Below, piece by piece: positions 7,151 to 16,846 of a stretch of DNA of 64,000 nt. The stretch is taken from the NCBI GenBank assembly GCA_964405715.1, contig CAYOOW010000002.1, positions 1-64,000 of the forward strand, read 5' to 3'. The notes under the pieces were generated by a model that saw nothing but the letters and a program-made list of their open reading frames with translations, searched no databases and had not been told where the DNA came from. Source of the DNA: Coprococcus_C sp964405715 (GTDB taxonomy: Bacteria; Bacillota; Clostridia; Lachnospirales; Lachnospiraceae). The stretch's first letter is position 1. Each line of letters opens with the position of its first letter. The translations under genes were made by a program, and so were the position numbers.

Positions 7151-9556
7151 ATTGAGAAGCTCAATAAAATCATTGGTATTAAGAGGCTTTGAGAAGAGGT
7201 AGCCCTGAAGCGTGTCGCAAAGCTGTGCCTGCAGTACCTTGAGCTGTTCGCGATTCTCCACGCCCTCTGCAACCACGGAAATTTTCATCTTGTGAGCAAG
7301 CGATATGATGGAGTCCGCAATATATTTGTCTTTTTCATTGCTGCATATTCCGTCGATAAAGGATTTATCAATTTTTAAGGTGTCAATCGGTATCTGCGTC
7401 AGATAATTGAAGGAGGAGTAGCCTGTACCAAAGTCATCCAGTGCGATGGAAACCCCAAGCTCCTTGAATTGTTTAATCAGCTTTAGGTTGTGTTCAAAGG
7501 AATTCATAAGCACACTTTCAGTGATTTCAATTTCCAGATGAGATAAATCCATACCTGTCTTCTCAGGAATCGTTTTGATAACATCAATCAGATGATCATC
7601 TTTAAGCTGTGTGGTAGATACATTGACTGATACCTTCAGCGGGCCAAACCCACTGCAGATTAAAGCGCTGTTAAAGCTGCATGCCTCAAACAAGGCCCAT
7701 TCACCCAGCTGATTGATGATGCCGCTTTCCTCTGCAATCGGTATGAATTCAGCCGGAGATAAAAATCCGGCCAATTCAGACTCGATTCGCATCAGTGCTT
7801 CAAAGCCGATAATCTTTCCGTCTGATATGTTTGCCTGTGGCTGGTACATCAGATAAACTTCATTTTGTTCAATAACATGAGAGAGAATTTCAGACAAATC
7901 ATTTCGTCTGTTAAAATCATCTTCCATATAGCTGTTGAAAAATCTGTAATTGTTTTTACCTGATGTTTTTGCACTGTACATGGCAATATCAGCATTTTTG
8001 ATTAATTCACTGATTGTCAGACCATCATTTGGGAAAATTGCAATTCCGACACTCATAGAAACTCGCGCAATTTCGCCATCCAAATCAAATGGACTGTCAA
8101 CGATATTTACCAGATGCTTTGCGTATGAGTCCAGTTCCTCCTTTGTGGAGAATTTTGATTTTAAAATCAAAAATTCATCGCCGCCGGTGCGGGCAAGTAT
8201 GTCATCCTCTGATGTATAGGAATGCAGCTTCTCGGAGACCTGCATTAACAGGATATCCCCGTAATCATGTCCAAGTGTATCATTGACGTTTTTAAAGTTA
8301 TCCAAATCAATAAAGAAAATTGCATGATGGTTTAATTCGGAACCATCGTTATGGAAAATATCATGTGCATATTTCATAAATGCAACCCTGTTATACAGCC
8401 CGGTAAGACCATCATGATAAGCAAGCTGTTCAATATGCGCACAGTATTTTTTCAGCTCTGCTTCATTGTCCTCCAGTGCCTTTTTGGATTCCTTCAGCTC
8501 CTCATAGTTTGAGGAAATGATATTCATCATTGTATTGAATTTATCGGAGAGCTCTCCAAATTCATCATTTGACTGAATATCCGAGAACAGATTCAGGTTG
8601 CCGGCCGCTGCTTCAGTCATATTGTTTTTCAGGGAGATAATCGGATCTGTATATTTATGTGTCAAAATCCGGCTGACAAATATGGCAATTGTGATGATAA
8701 TGATAAGCGTTATACTGAGGGTGACCGGAAGCGTTGTCAGTATCTGTTGATAGCGCCTGCCGTCCTGCTTAATCAAATATATCCAATCCATATCCTTCAG
8801 AATGCAATAGCCGTATATGTTCTTGATGGAGGATGCTTCGTTATACAGATAACCGGTCGGCTCATCAGAGGAGAACAGCTGCAGGGCAGCCTGCTCAAGA
8901 TTGCTGTTTTCGGATAATCCGGTAGAACTGAAAATATATTGTCCGGAGCGCGTCATAATAAATGCCTGTCCATCGTCGGGAATGAATGCACCAAAATAAG
9001 CGGCAGAAATATTGGCGCGTATCAGGCCGATTATTTTGCCCTTAACATAGACAGGCGTTACAAGCTCAATGCTGTTACTGTCTTTGTTTATATTTGAGGA
9101 TTTCATGATGGTGGTTCCCGTTATTTCTGTGACAGGGGTGCTCATATATTCATTCCAGTCGCCTTTTGCGCTGTCATCAGAGCTGGCAACAAAATAACCG
9201 TTTACATCATAAATATAGAAATTGACCGTGTTATTCATATAGCCGGAGGTTTCCAGCATCAGATTTTGTACGGGCTCATAATATGCGGAATCTGTGCCGA
9301 GCGTAAGTCCGTTGTAATTTTCAAGCAATATATTCTGTATATTGCTCGCATGAGCCAGACCTTCAACCTCAGCCGTCTGAACGTTGAGCTGGGCGCAAAA
9401 ACCGTCTCCGTATGTGGCCGCCAATGCTGACGCGGAGCTTTTGGCAAGCTCGAGATATTTGTTGTAGGATAATATATATGTAAGGATAGTCATAAAAATC
9501 AATGGCAGAGACGCCATTAATATTAAAGACAGTCTTAGTGAATTTTTAATTGACAT
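7124..9556 (-). CDS. Membrane GGDEF-EAL c-di-GMP enzyme with extracellular sensor and HAMP
   Basis: An 810-residue signalling protein. An N-terminal span (about 8-28), a large extracellular Cache-like sensor (about 30-270), a second span (about 277-296) and a HAMP segment precede a diguanylate cyclase domain with intact GGDEF (about 458-462) and a phosphodiesterase domain with intact EAL (about 586) and DDFGTGYSS. Both catalytic motifs look functional, so it may make or degrade cyclic di-GMP depending on the sensor. The RxxD inhibitory site expected five residues before GGDEF is absent (SEDD). The start is the ATG at 9556, after GGGAGAA; an in-frame ATG at 9574 overlaps that site. Confidence 0.9.
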   Translation of the reverse strand: MSIKNSLRLSLILMASLPLIFMTILTYILSYNKYLELAKSSASALAATYGDGFCAQLNVQTAEVEGLAHASNIQNILLENYNGLTLGTDSAYYEPVQNLMLETSGYMNNTVNFYIYDVNGYFVASSDDSAKGDWNEYMSTPVTEITGTTIMKSSNINKDSNSIELVTPVYVKGKIIGLIRANISAAYFGAFIPDDGQAFIMTRSGQYIFSSTGLSENSNLEQAALQLFSSDEPTGYLYNEASSIKNIYGYCILKDMDWIYLIKQDGRRYQQILTTLPVTLSITLIIIITIAIFVSRILTHKYTDPIISLKNNMTEAAAGNLNLFSDIQSNDEFGELSDKFNTMMNIISSNYEELKESKKALEDNEAELKKYCAHIEQLAYHDGLTGLYNRVAFMKYAHDIFHNDGSELNHHAIFFIDLDNFKNVNDTLGHDYGDILLMQVSEKLHSYTSEDDILARTGGDEFLILKSKFSTKEELDSYAKHLVNIVDSPFDLDGEIARVSMSVGIAIFPNDGLTISELIKNADIAMYSAKTSGKNNYRFFNSYMEDDFNRRNDLSEILSHVIEQNEVYLMYQPQANISDGKIIGFEALMRIESELAGFLSPAEFIPIAEESGIINQLGEWALFEACSFNSALICSGFGPLKVSVNVSTTQLKDDHLIDVIKTIPEKTGMDLSHLEIEITESVLMNSFEHNLKLIKQFKELGVSIALDDFGTGYSSFNYLTQIPIDTLKIDKSFIDGICSNEKDKYIADSIISLAHKMKISVVAEGVENREQLKVLQAQLCDTLQGYLFSKPLNTNDFIELLNENKNTSEF

Positions 9557-9633
9557 AACTTTTCTCCCTATCATTTAATATAAGTATTATATAAAAAAAC
9601 CGGATATTATTCAACGGATAATTGTTTATTAAG

Positions 9634-9662
9634 TTGATTTTCAGCTTTTTTTTGTGTATAAT
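9634..9662 (+). promoter_or_regulatory. Sigma-A-type promoter for the CheX-like/CheY pair
   Basis: TTGATT at 9634-9639 and TATAAT at 9657-9662 are separated by 17 bp. The first gene starts 35 bp downstream, after AGGAGG. Confidence 0.75.
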
Positions 9663-9696
9663 TATAGTCGTGAATGCACGTAGAAGGAGGATTGCA

Positions 9697-10587
9697 ATGT
9701 TTGGTGTATATTTTGGAAAGTATTTGCAGGATATTGGGGTATTATCCGCAGAGCAGTATGAAGATATCATAGAGGGCAGCAGAACAGCCAGAGTAAAGAT
9801 GGGTTTGCTGGCTGTGAATGAAGGATATATGACGCAGGCACAGGCTGAGGAAGTAAATCAGCTTCAGGCACAGCAGGATGCAAGATTCGGTGATATTGCG
9901 GTTGCAAAGGGATATCTGACAGAGGAGCAGGTGATGAGCCTGCTGAAGAAGCAGGGGGACTCATATCTGCTTTTTATACAGGCGCTGGTAGAGCGGAACC
10001 TTTTGTCATTGGAGGACATTCAAAAACATCTGAATCAATATAAGAAGTCGGAGAGATTTACATCCTTGGATTTGGATGCGCTGAAAAGCTCGGATATTGA
10101 TAAGATTATTCAGATATTTATCAGAGAGTCGTCAGTACCGACTGTCGTAAAGGATTATACAGCATTGCTTGCCAGAAATATGATTCGATTCATAGATAAT
10201 AAAGTCAGGTTTGAGAGAATGGAGAGAATCCATACATATACATCCAAGGCAATTGCAAGCCAGTGTTTTACAGGTGATTACGAATTGTTTATCGGTATTT
10301 GCGGTAACGGTTGTCAGCCGATTGGGGAAGCTTTCGGAAAGGAAACGTTTGATGAGATAGATGAGGATTGTCTGGATGCAGTGTGTGAGTTTATCAATGT
10401 ATGCAATGGACTCTTTGCATCAAAGCTCAGTCAGGAGGAGGTACAAATTGACATGCTTCCGCCGAGCATGTATGCGGATATTACAACTATAAGCTCGGAG
10501 GGAATGATGTTCCTGCTTCCGTGTTTTGTTATGGGAAAGCGGGCGGATATCATTATCTGCATGGAGACAAAATGGAATGTAAATTAG
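9697..10587 (+). CDS. CheX-like CheY-P phosphatase with MshEN-like N-terminal repeats
   Basis: A 296-residue cytoplasmic protein. The C-terminal domain fits the CheC/CheX/FliY phosphatase consensus [DS]-x3-E-x2-N-x21-P exactly: Asp227, Glu231, Asn234 and Pro256. The N-terminal 115 residues hold repeats of the pattern RFGDIAVAKGYLTEEQ (about 63-78; related at 8-20 and 34-50), which resembles the MshEN/GspE N-terminal fold that in some ATPases binds c-di-GMP. The next gene, 25 bp on, encodes a CheY-like receiver, and a c-di-GMP enzyme is divergent. The start at 9697 follows AGGAGG; an in-frame upstream ATG at 9622 precedes the promoter and is rejected. No flagellar or core chemotaxis gene is near. 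Confidence 0.78.
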   Translation: MFGVYFGKYLQDIGVLSAEQYEDIIEGSRTARVKMGLLAVNEGYMTQAQAEEVNQLQAQQDARFGDIAVAKGYLTEEQVMSLLKKQGDSYLLFIQALVERNLLSLEDIQKHLNQYKKSERFTSLDLDALKSSDIDKIIQIFIRESSVPTVVKDYTALLARNMIRFIDNKVRFERMERIHTYTSKAIASQCFTGDYELFIGICGNGCQPIGEAFGKETFDEIDEDCLDAVCEFINVCNGLFASKLSQEEVQIDMLPPSMYADITTISSEGMMFLLPCFVMGKRADIIICMETKWNVN

Positions 10588-10612
10588 TACACGGAAGGAA
10601 GGATTAACAGGT

Positions 10613-10975
10613 ATGGCAAATATTTTGATTGTTGATGATTCGAGAACTTCGAGAAAAATTTTGCGTGGAATATTGGAATCGGCCGGACATACAATTGTTG
10701 CAGAAGCAAAGAACGGACAGGAAGGTATCGAAATGTATGCGCAGTATAAGCCGGATTTGGTTACGATGGATATTACAATGCCGGTTATGACAGGCGTTGA
10801 TGCACTGAAAAAAATTAAGACGGATTTTCCGGATGCAAAGGTTGTCATGGTATCTGCCGCAGGACAGCAGCATAATATGATAGAGGCAGTTCAAAACGGT
10901 GCAGCCGAATTTATTGCAAAGCCTTTTGAAGAGAGTGAGATCAAGCGAGTGATTGAAGTGGTCTTAGAAAGCTAA
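10613..10975 (+). CDS. CheY-like single-domain response regulator
   Basis: A 120-residue stand-alone receiver. The acidic pair in VDDS (Asp8-Asp9), the phosphoacceptor Asp53 in TMDITMP, the Ser in VSAAG and the conserved Lys in AKPFEE (about 106) are all present, so it should be phosphorylated. There is no output domain; it must act by binding a partner. It follows the CheX-like phosphatase by 25 bp with AAGGAAGG upstream, so phosphatase and substrate are probably made together. A kinase for it is not in the window. Confidence 0.9.
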   Translation: MANILIVDDSRTSRKILRGILESAGHTIVAEAKNGQEGIEMYAQYKPDLVTMDITMPVMTGVDALKKIKTDFPDAKVVMVSAAGQQHNMIEAVQNGAAEFIAKPFEESEIKRVIEVVLES

Positions 10976-11005
10976 GTGACAGTTAATTTAATTGCATAGG
11001 GTGGG

Positions 11006-11066
11006 CTGTTGTAGCGGATGTTGGGATATTTGGGAATCTGATGTCCGGTATGACAGCCCTTTCGTA
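11006..11066 (+). other. Long hairpin-forming segment (possible terminator or structured RNA)
   Basis: GGGCTGT (about 11006) pairs with ACAGCCC (about 11054-11060), which is followed by TTTCG. The loop of about 40 bases is G-rich and has a weaker inner pairing. It may end the CheY transcript, but the T-run is short. It lies in the gap before the next operon. Confidence 0.4.
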
Positions 11067-11111
11067 TGATATGCTTGATTAATATGGAATTTTATTGCGG
11101 GAGTTAGGATT

Positions 11112-12053
11112 ATGATTGAGACTGTTGTATCGGTTGATTTGATGGTGGAGGAAGAGCTGAAGGTTAAGAAAAACCATCTGGCGCCTGATTTTCCTATGGG
11201 AGATGAAAAAAGAATTTGTATCGTGTCAGGATTGTATGGAGATGAGCTTCAGGGACAATATATTTGTTATGAGGTTATTAAAAGAATCAAGATGAATTAT
11301 GCATCTCTGACGGGGATTGTTGATGTTTATCCCAGTGTTAACCTGATGGGACTGGATGCCAGGATGCGGGAGGTTCCGGGCTCCGGCATGGATATGAATA
11401 TGCTTTTTCCGGGTTCAAAATCCGGTGCGCTTGGAGAATATACGGCATCCTGCCTGTTTGACGATATACAGGGAGCAGATGTCTGTATTGATGTGCATGC
11501 CAGCAATTTGTATATTCATGAGGTCCCGCAGGTCAGAATGAATAATGATAAGGTGGATGAGCTTCTGCCTATTGCAAGGTGTCTGAATACGGACATGATA
11601 TGGATACATCCGAGCACTTCGGTTTTGAACGGCAGCCTTGTATATTCATTGAATCAGGTCGGTGTGAAATCCGTCGTTATCGAGTCGGGAGTGGCATACA
11701 GAATTGACCAGACCTACTGCAATCAGATTGTAGACGGTTTGTTTGTGCTCATGAAAGAGATGGGTATCTGGCAGGGCCAGACGGCAGCTCCAAAGCAGAA
11801 TATAGTGACTGCCGATGAGGATATCACGTATATTAATGCGGAAAGCAGCGGTATTTTTATTCCGAATATCAGTATCTGCGATCAGGTAAAGTCAGGAGAT
11901 GAAATCGGAACCATTGTGAATGTTATAACCGGTTCGGTGGAGGAAGTGGTTCGGGCATCCTCAGATGGCATGATTTGTTCTATCAGAGAATATCCTGTGA
12001 TAGAAGAGGGTTCACTTCTGGCACGAATAGTGGGCGGTGACGGGAATGATTAA
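11112..12053 (+). CDS. M14/aspartoacylase-family protein, catalytic motifs partly lost (first of pair)
   Basis: A 313-residue member of the succinylglutamate desuccinylase/aspartoacylase branch of zinc carboxypeptidase-like proteins. The family uses GxHGxE, DxNRxFPG and a later DxH. Here the first motif reads GLYGDE (the His zinc ligand is Tyr), the Arg motif reads DMNMLFPG (Arg to Met), while DVH is kept. The C-terminal beta domain of the family is present. With two key residues changed it is probably not a standard zinc hydrolase. The next gene overlaps it and is a homologue with different losses, which suggests a coupled heteromeric pair. No known substrate. Confidence 0.7.
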   Translation: MIETVVSVDLMVEEELKVKKNHLAPDFPMGDEKRICIVSGLYGDELQGQYICYEVIKRIKMNYASLTGIVDVYPSVNLMGLDARMREVPGSGMDMNMLFPGSKSGALGEYTASCLFDDIQGADVCIDVHASNLYIHEVPQVRMNNDKVDELLPIARCLNTDMIWIHPSTSVLNGSLVYSLNQVGVKSVVIESGVAYRIDQTYCNQIVDGLFVLMKEMGIWQGQTAAPKQNIVTADEDITYINAESSGIFIPNISICDQVKSGDEIGTIVNVITGSVEEVVRASSDGMICSIREYPVIEEGSLLARIVGGDGND

Positions 12054-12981
12054 AGAAGTTATTTTTACGATGAATACAGCCTTTCGAGGTGAATATACAA
12101 TACATGGTTATTCTTATGGAAAGGGAGAGAAGTCAGCTTGTATTGTAGGCGCCATGCGGGGAAACGAATATCAGCAGCTGTATATTTGTTCTCTGCTGGC
12201 GCAGAAGCTTGCGGAGCTTGAAATGCAGGGAGATATTGCGGCAGGAAAGGAAATCCTGCTCATCCCGACATTAAATTACAGTTCCATGAATGCCAAGAAG
12301 ACCAAATGGATATCTGATGATTCCGATATTAACAGGTCGTTTCCCGGAAACCCGAAGGGACCGGCTACCAGCAGAATAGCGGCGACACTGCTGCAGAGGA
12401 TTAAGGATTATTCCTATGGCATACAGTTTGCCAGCTTTTATCTGCAGGGTGAGTCCATACCGCATGTTCGTATGATGGAGACGGGAAAGCAAAGCACAAG
12501 CCTTGCAAATCTTTTTGGAATGCCGTATGTACTGACCGGGATGAACAGGGCATTTGATCAGGTGACCTTAAATTATAACTGGCAGACAGCTGGGACACAG
12601 GCTTTTTCCGTGTATTCGGCGACAACAGAGAAGATAGACGACCAGAGTGCACGCATGGCGGTTTCGTCCGTATTGCGATTTTTGACGCGCATGGGCATCA
12701 TAAAATATGACTGTCATGGCGGGTATATCTCCACGGTATTGAAGGAGCAGGAGCTTGTCTCTGTCAAAGCGGATGAGGCGGGCTTTTTCAGAAAACTGGC
12801 GGGTGTCAATCAGGAAGTGAAAAGGGGGCAGATACTGGCGGAGATTATCAATCCTATGGATGGTTCGGTGAAGGCGGAAATTCTGGCGCCGACGGACGGA
12901 ATTGTCTTTTTTGTTCAGGATTCACCTATGGTGTTTCAAAATGTGGTAATATATAAGCTTATCAGAAGGATGCATAATTAG
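12046..12981 (+). CDS. M14/aspartoacylase-family protein, catalytic motifs partly lost (second of pair)
   Basis: A 311-residue homologue of the preceding protein. The first motif reads MRGNE (zinc His replaced by Arg), DINRSFPG is intact, and the DxH site is replaced by QFA. The losses are thus partly complementary to those of its neighbour. The C-terminal domain (GFFRKLAGVNQEVKRG) matches the family's barrel-like domain. The ATG at 12046 lies 8 bp inside the previous gene, so translation is coupled; a GTG at 12037 is possible but has no ribosome site. Function is unknown. Confidence 0.66.
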   Translation: MIKEVIFTMNTAFRGEYTIHGYSYGKGEKSACIVGAMRGNEYQQLYICSLLAQKLAELEMQGDIAAGKEILLIPTLNYSSMNAKKTKWISDDSDINRSFPGNPKGPATSRIAATLLQRIKDYSYGIQFASFYLQGESIPHVRMMETGKQSTSLANLFGMPYVLTGMNRAFDQVTLNYNWQTAGTQAFSVYSATTEKIDDQSARMAVSSVLRFLTRMGIIKYDCHGGYISTVLKEQELVSVKADEAGFFRKLAGVNQEVKRGQILAEIINPMDGSVKAEILAPTDGIVFFVQDSPMVFQNVVIYKLIRRMHN

Positions 12982-13034
12982 AGATACAAACTCATAACCG
13001 GTTGTTTGGCGGTTAAAAAATAGGAGGACATGTA

Positions 13035-16000
13035 ATGAGCAAGGTTAGAAGAATCTACGTAGAGAAGAAGAACGATTACGCTGTCAAGGCAAAGGAGCTT
13101 AAACAGCAGTTCAGAGACTATCTTGGGATTAAGGCAGAAAACGTGAGAGTGTTGGTTCGTTACGACATGGAGGGTGTGTCTGAGGATACCTACGCAAAGG
13201 CTAAGATAACAGTATTTTCAGAGCCGCCGATTGATAAGGTGTATGAGGAAGCATTTCCGATGGCCGACAACGAGGTTTGCTTTTCGCAGGAATACCTTCC
13301 GGGACAGTTTGACCAGAGAGCAGATTCTGCAGAGCAGTGTGTAAAACTGTTAAATGAGGAGGAAACCCCTCTCATCAAATCCGCAACGACCTATGTAATC
13401 GCAGGTCAGATTACAGGTGAACAGCTGGAGGCAATTAAGGAGTATGTGGTCAATCCTGTGGATTCGAGGATTACCGATGAAACAAAACCCAAGACGCTTA
13501 TTTCCGTATATGAGGAACCGGCAGATGTTATCATTTTTGACGGATTTAAGGATATGGATGAGACGGGGCTCACGGAGTTATACAATTCCCTGGGACTTGC
13601 CATGACATTCAAGGATTTTCAGCATATTCAGAATTATTTTAAAAATGAGGAGAATCGCGATCCTTCCATGACGGAAATCCGTGTGCTGGATACGTATTGG
13701 TCTGATCACTGCAGACATACCACCTTCTCCACAGAGCTGACGGATGTAACCTTTGATGAGGGCTATTATAATAAAGTGCTTAGCGATACCTATAAAAGAT
13801 ATGTTGACGCCGCAAAGGAAATGTATAAGGGACGGGATGACAAGTTTGTCTGCCTGATGGATATTGCGCTTATGGCGATGAAGGAGCTTCGGAAAGCAGG
13901 AAAGCTTGAGGACATGGAGGTATCGGATGAGATAAATGCATGCTCTATCGTTGTCCCTGTTAAAATTGACGGAGTGGAAGAGGAGTGGCTTGTCAGCTTT
14001 AAGAATGAGACGCATAATCATCCGACTGAGATTGAGCCTTTCGGTGGCGCAGCGACCTGTCTTGGCGGAGCAATCAGAGATCCTTTGTCGGGACGCTCTT
14101 ATGTATATCAGGCTATGCGTGTAACCGGAGCCGCTGATCCTACCGTATCATTAAAGGATACGTTGAAGGGCAAGCTGCCGCAGAGAAAGATTGTCAGGGT
14201 GGCTGCACAGGGTTACAGCTCCTATGGTAATCAGATAGGACTTGCGACCGGTCACGTCAACGAGATATATCATCCGGATTATGTGGCAAAGCGTATGGAG
14301 ATTGGTGCGGTTATGGGAGCTGCACCGAGAAGATGTGTCAGGAGAATGACCTCTGATCCCGGAGATATTATTATTCTGCTGGGCGGACGTACCGGACGGG
14401 ATGGATGCGGAGGTGCGACAGGTTCCTCAAAAGCGCATACAGAGAGATCTATTGAGACCTGCGGAGCTGAGGTACAAAAGGGTAATGCGCCGACAGAGAG
14501 AAAGATTCAGCGTTTGTTCAGAAGAGAAGAGGTTGCATCCCTGATTAAAAAGTGTAATGATTTCGGCGCAGGTGGCGTGTCAGTCGCAATCGGAGAACTG
14601 GCAGACGGACTGCGCGTGGATTTGGACAAGGTGCCGAAGAAGTACGCCGGTTTGGACGGAACAGAGCTGGCTATCTCGGAATCTCAGGAGCGTATGGCGA
14701 TTGTAATTGATCCGAAGGACGCAGATAAGATGCTTCAGTACGCGGCTGAGGAAAATCTTGAGGCTGTTGCTGTTGCTGTTGTAACAGAGGAACCGAGACT
14801 GGTATTATCGTGGAGAGGAAAGGAGATTGTCAATCTGTCGAGAGCCTTTCTTGATACAAACGGTGCGCATCAGGAGACGACAGTCAGCGTATCCATGCCT
14901 GATGAGGAACATAAATATTTTGAGGAAAAGAAAGATACATCGGATATAAAGCGTCTGTGGCTTGATACTTTATCAGACTTAAATGTATGCTCGCAGAAAG
15001 GTCTTGTGGAAATGTTTGATTCGTCTATCGGCGCGGGTACGGTGACAATGCCTTACGGCGGAAAATATCAGATGACGCCGACACAGACTATGATTGCCAA
15101 GCTGCCTGTACTTCGCGGTAAGACGGATACGGTAACGATGATGAGCTATGGCTTTGATCCTTATCTGTCCAGCTGGAGTCCGTACCATGGCTCTGTTTAT
15201 GCGGTTTTGACTTCTGTCGCAAAGATAGCGGCATCAGGTGGAGATGTCAGCAAAATAAGGCTGACATTTCAGGAGTATTTCAAGAGACTCGGAACAGATC
15301 CGTACAGATGGGGACAGCCTCTGTCAGCACTTTTAGGTGCATATGATGTGCAGATGGGCCTTGGACTTCCTTCTATAGGCGGAAAGGATTCCATGTCCGG
15401 AACCTTCAATGATATAGATGTTCCGCCGACGCTTGTATCGTTTGCGGTCGACGTGTCAAGCTATCTGAATGTTGTGACACCTGAGTTGAAGAAGGCCGGA
15501 CATGTTCTGGTGAAATTTGATATAGACAGAGATGCATATGATATTCCTGATTATCAGGATGCGCTTGATAAATACGGCAGGCTGTATGAGGCAGTTTTAA
15601 ACGGCAGGATAGAGTCTGCGTATGCTGTTGGCTTTGGCGGTATCATCGAGGCTGTCAGCAAGATGGCATTTGGCAATAAGCTTGGTGTGGAGATAGAGGA
15701 AGCGCTGTCGGCAGATGCGCTTGTGTCCAGAGATTATGGCTCGATTATTCTTGAGATGGAGGATGAGAATGTCAATAAGCTCGGTATTCCGTGTACGATA
15801 ATCGGTAAGGTTGCCGCCAAGCCGCAGTTTCGCTATGGCAATACCGTGATTGGCATGGATGAAGCGCTTGCTGCATGGATTGGGAAGCTGGAAAAGGTAT
15901 TCCCGACAGAGTCAGGCGTGGAGCAGGAAGATAAGATTAATGATGAATTAAAGATTGTGGACGGCAGGGTGCTGTCCGGTATCTATGATGCAGGAAGTAT

Positions 16001-16823
16001 TTTTGTGGCAAGGAATAAGGTTGCAAAGCCGAAGGTATTTATTCCTGTGTTCCCGGGTACAAACTGTGAGTATGACTCGCTCAAGGCGTTCGAGGCAGCC
16101 GGCGCTGAGACAGAGACAATCGTATTTAAGAATCAGGACGCACAGGGTATCAGGGATTCTGTGGATGCATTTGCAAAAGCAATCAGCCGGAGTCAGATTA
16201 TTATGTTCCCGGGCGGATTTTCAGCCGGTGACGAGCCGGATGGTTCAGGGAAGTTTATTGCGACTGCTTTCCGCAATGCAAAGATATCGGAGGAGGTCAT
16301 GAAGCTCCTCAATGAGAGAGACGGACTTGCTCTGGGTATCTGTAACGGATTCCAGGCGCTTATTAAGCTGGGGCTTGTGCCATACGGAGAAATCAGACCA
16401 CAGACGGACGATTCACCGACACTTACAATCAACAGCATCGGACGGCATCAGTCCAAGATGGTCTATACCAAGATTGTGACAAATAAGAGCCCATGGCTGA
16501 AAAAGGCTGAGCTTGGCGGAGTATATACTGTTCCGATTTCCCATGGAGAGGGACGTTTTGTAGCAAATGATGCATGGATTGAGAAGCTTTTTGCAAATGG
16601 TCAGGTAGCGACACAGTATGTTGATGCGGATGGTAACCCGACTATGGATGAATATTACAATGTAAACGGCTCCTATTATGCGATAGAGGGCATCACCAGC
16701 CCGGACGGACGTGTGCTTGGAAAGATGGCGCACTCTGAGAGAAAGGGAGATGCAGTTGCAGTCAATATATACGGCGATCAGGATCAGAAGATATTTGAAT
16801 CCGGCGTAGAGTATTTCTCCTAA
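13035..16823 (+). CDS. purL: Phosphoribosylformylglycinamidine synthase, single-chain form
   Basis: A 1,262-residue enzyme that makes formylglycinamidine ribonucleotide from FGAR, glutamine and ATP in purine synthesis. The central ATP-grasp-like PurM-type domains include FKNETHNHPTEIEP and GGKDSMSG. The C-terminal glutaminase domain has the nucleophile Cys1103 in LGICNGFQ and the SHGEGRF histidine motif, so ammonia is produced in the same chain. The length fits the large PurL type found in Clostridia, Bacteroidetes and Proteobacteria rather than the split PurSLQ of Bacillus. AGGAGG precedes the ATG. No other pur gene is adjacent. Confidence 0.97.
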   Translation: MSKVRRIYVEKKNDYAVKAKELKQQFRDYLGIKAENVRVLVRYDMEGVSEDTYAKAKITVFSEPPIDKVYEEAFPMADNEVCFSQEYLPGQFDQRADSAEQCVKLLNEEETPLIKSATTYVIAGQITGEQLEAIKEYVVNPVDSRITDETKPKTLISVYEEPADVIIFDGFKDMDETGLTELYNSLGLAMTFKDFQHIQNYFKNEENRDPSMTEIRVLDTYWSDHCRHTTFSTELTDVTFDEGYYNKVLSDTYKRYVDAAKEMYKGRDDKFVCLMDIALMAMKELRKAGKLEDMEVSDEINACSIVVPVKIDGVEEEWLVSFKNETHNHPTEIEPFGGAATCLGGAIRDPLSGRSYVYQAMRVTGAADPTVSLKDTLKGKLPQRKIVRVAAQGYSSYGNQIGLATGHVNEIYHPDYVAKRMEIGAVMGAAPRRCVRRMTSDPGDIIILLGGRTGRDGCGGATGSSKAHTERSIETCGAEVQKGNAPTERKIQRLFRREEVASLIKKCNDFGAGGVSVAIGELADGLRVDLDKVPKKYAGLDGTELAISESQERMAIVIDPKDADKMLQYAAEENLEAVAVAVVTEEPRLVLSWRGKEIVNLSRAFLDTNGAHQETTVSVSMPDEEHKYFEEKKDTSDIKRLWLDTLSDLNVCSQKGLVEMFDSSIGAGTVTMPYGGKYQMTPTQTMIAKLPVLRGKTDTVTMMSYGFDPYLSSWSPYHGSVYAVLTSVAKIAASGGDVSKIRLTFQEYFKRLGTDPYRWGQPLSALLGAYDVQMGLGLPSIGGKDSMSGTFNDIDVPPTLVSFAVDVSSYLNVVTPELKKAGHVLVKFDIDRDAYDIPDYQDALDKYGRLYEAVLNGRIESAYAVGFGGIIEAVSKMAFGNKLGVEIEEALSADALVSRDYGSIILEMEDENVNKLGIPCTIIGKVAAKPQFRYGNTVIGMDEALAAWIGKLEKVFPTESGVEQEDKINDELKIVDGRVLSGIYDAGSIFVARNKVAKPKVFIPVFPGTNCEYDSLKAFEAAGAETETIVFKNQDAQGIRDSVDAFAKAISRSQIIMFPGGFSAGDEPDGSGKFIATAFRNAKISEEVMKLLNERDGLALGICNGFQALIKLGLVPYGEIRPQTDDSPTLTINSIGRHQSKMVYTKIVTNKSPWLKKAELGGVYTVPISHGEGRFVANDAWIEKLFANGQVATQYVDADGNPTMDEYYNVNGSYYAIEGITSPDGRVLGKMAHSERKGDAVAVNIYGDQDQKIFESGVEYFS

Positions 16824-16846
16824 AAAAGCGTTATAAAAAAAGTTCA

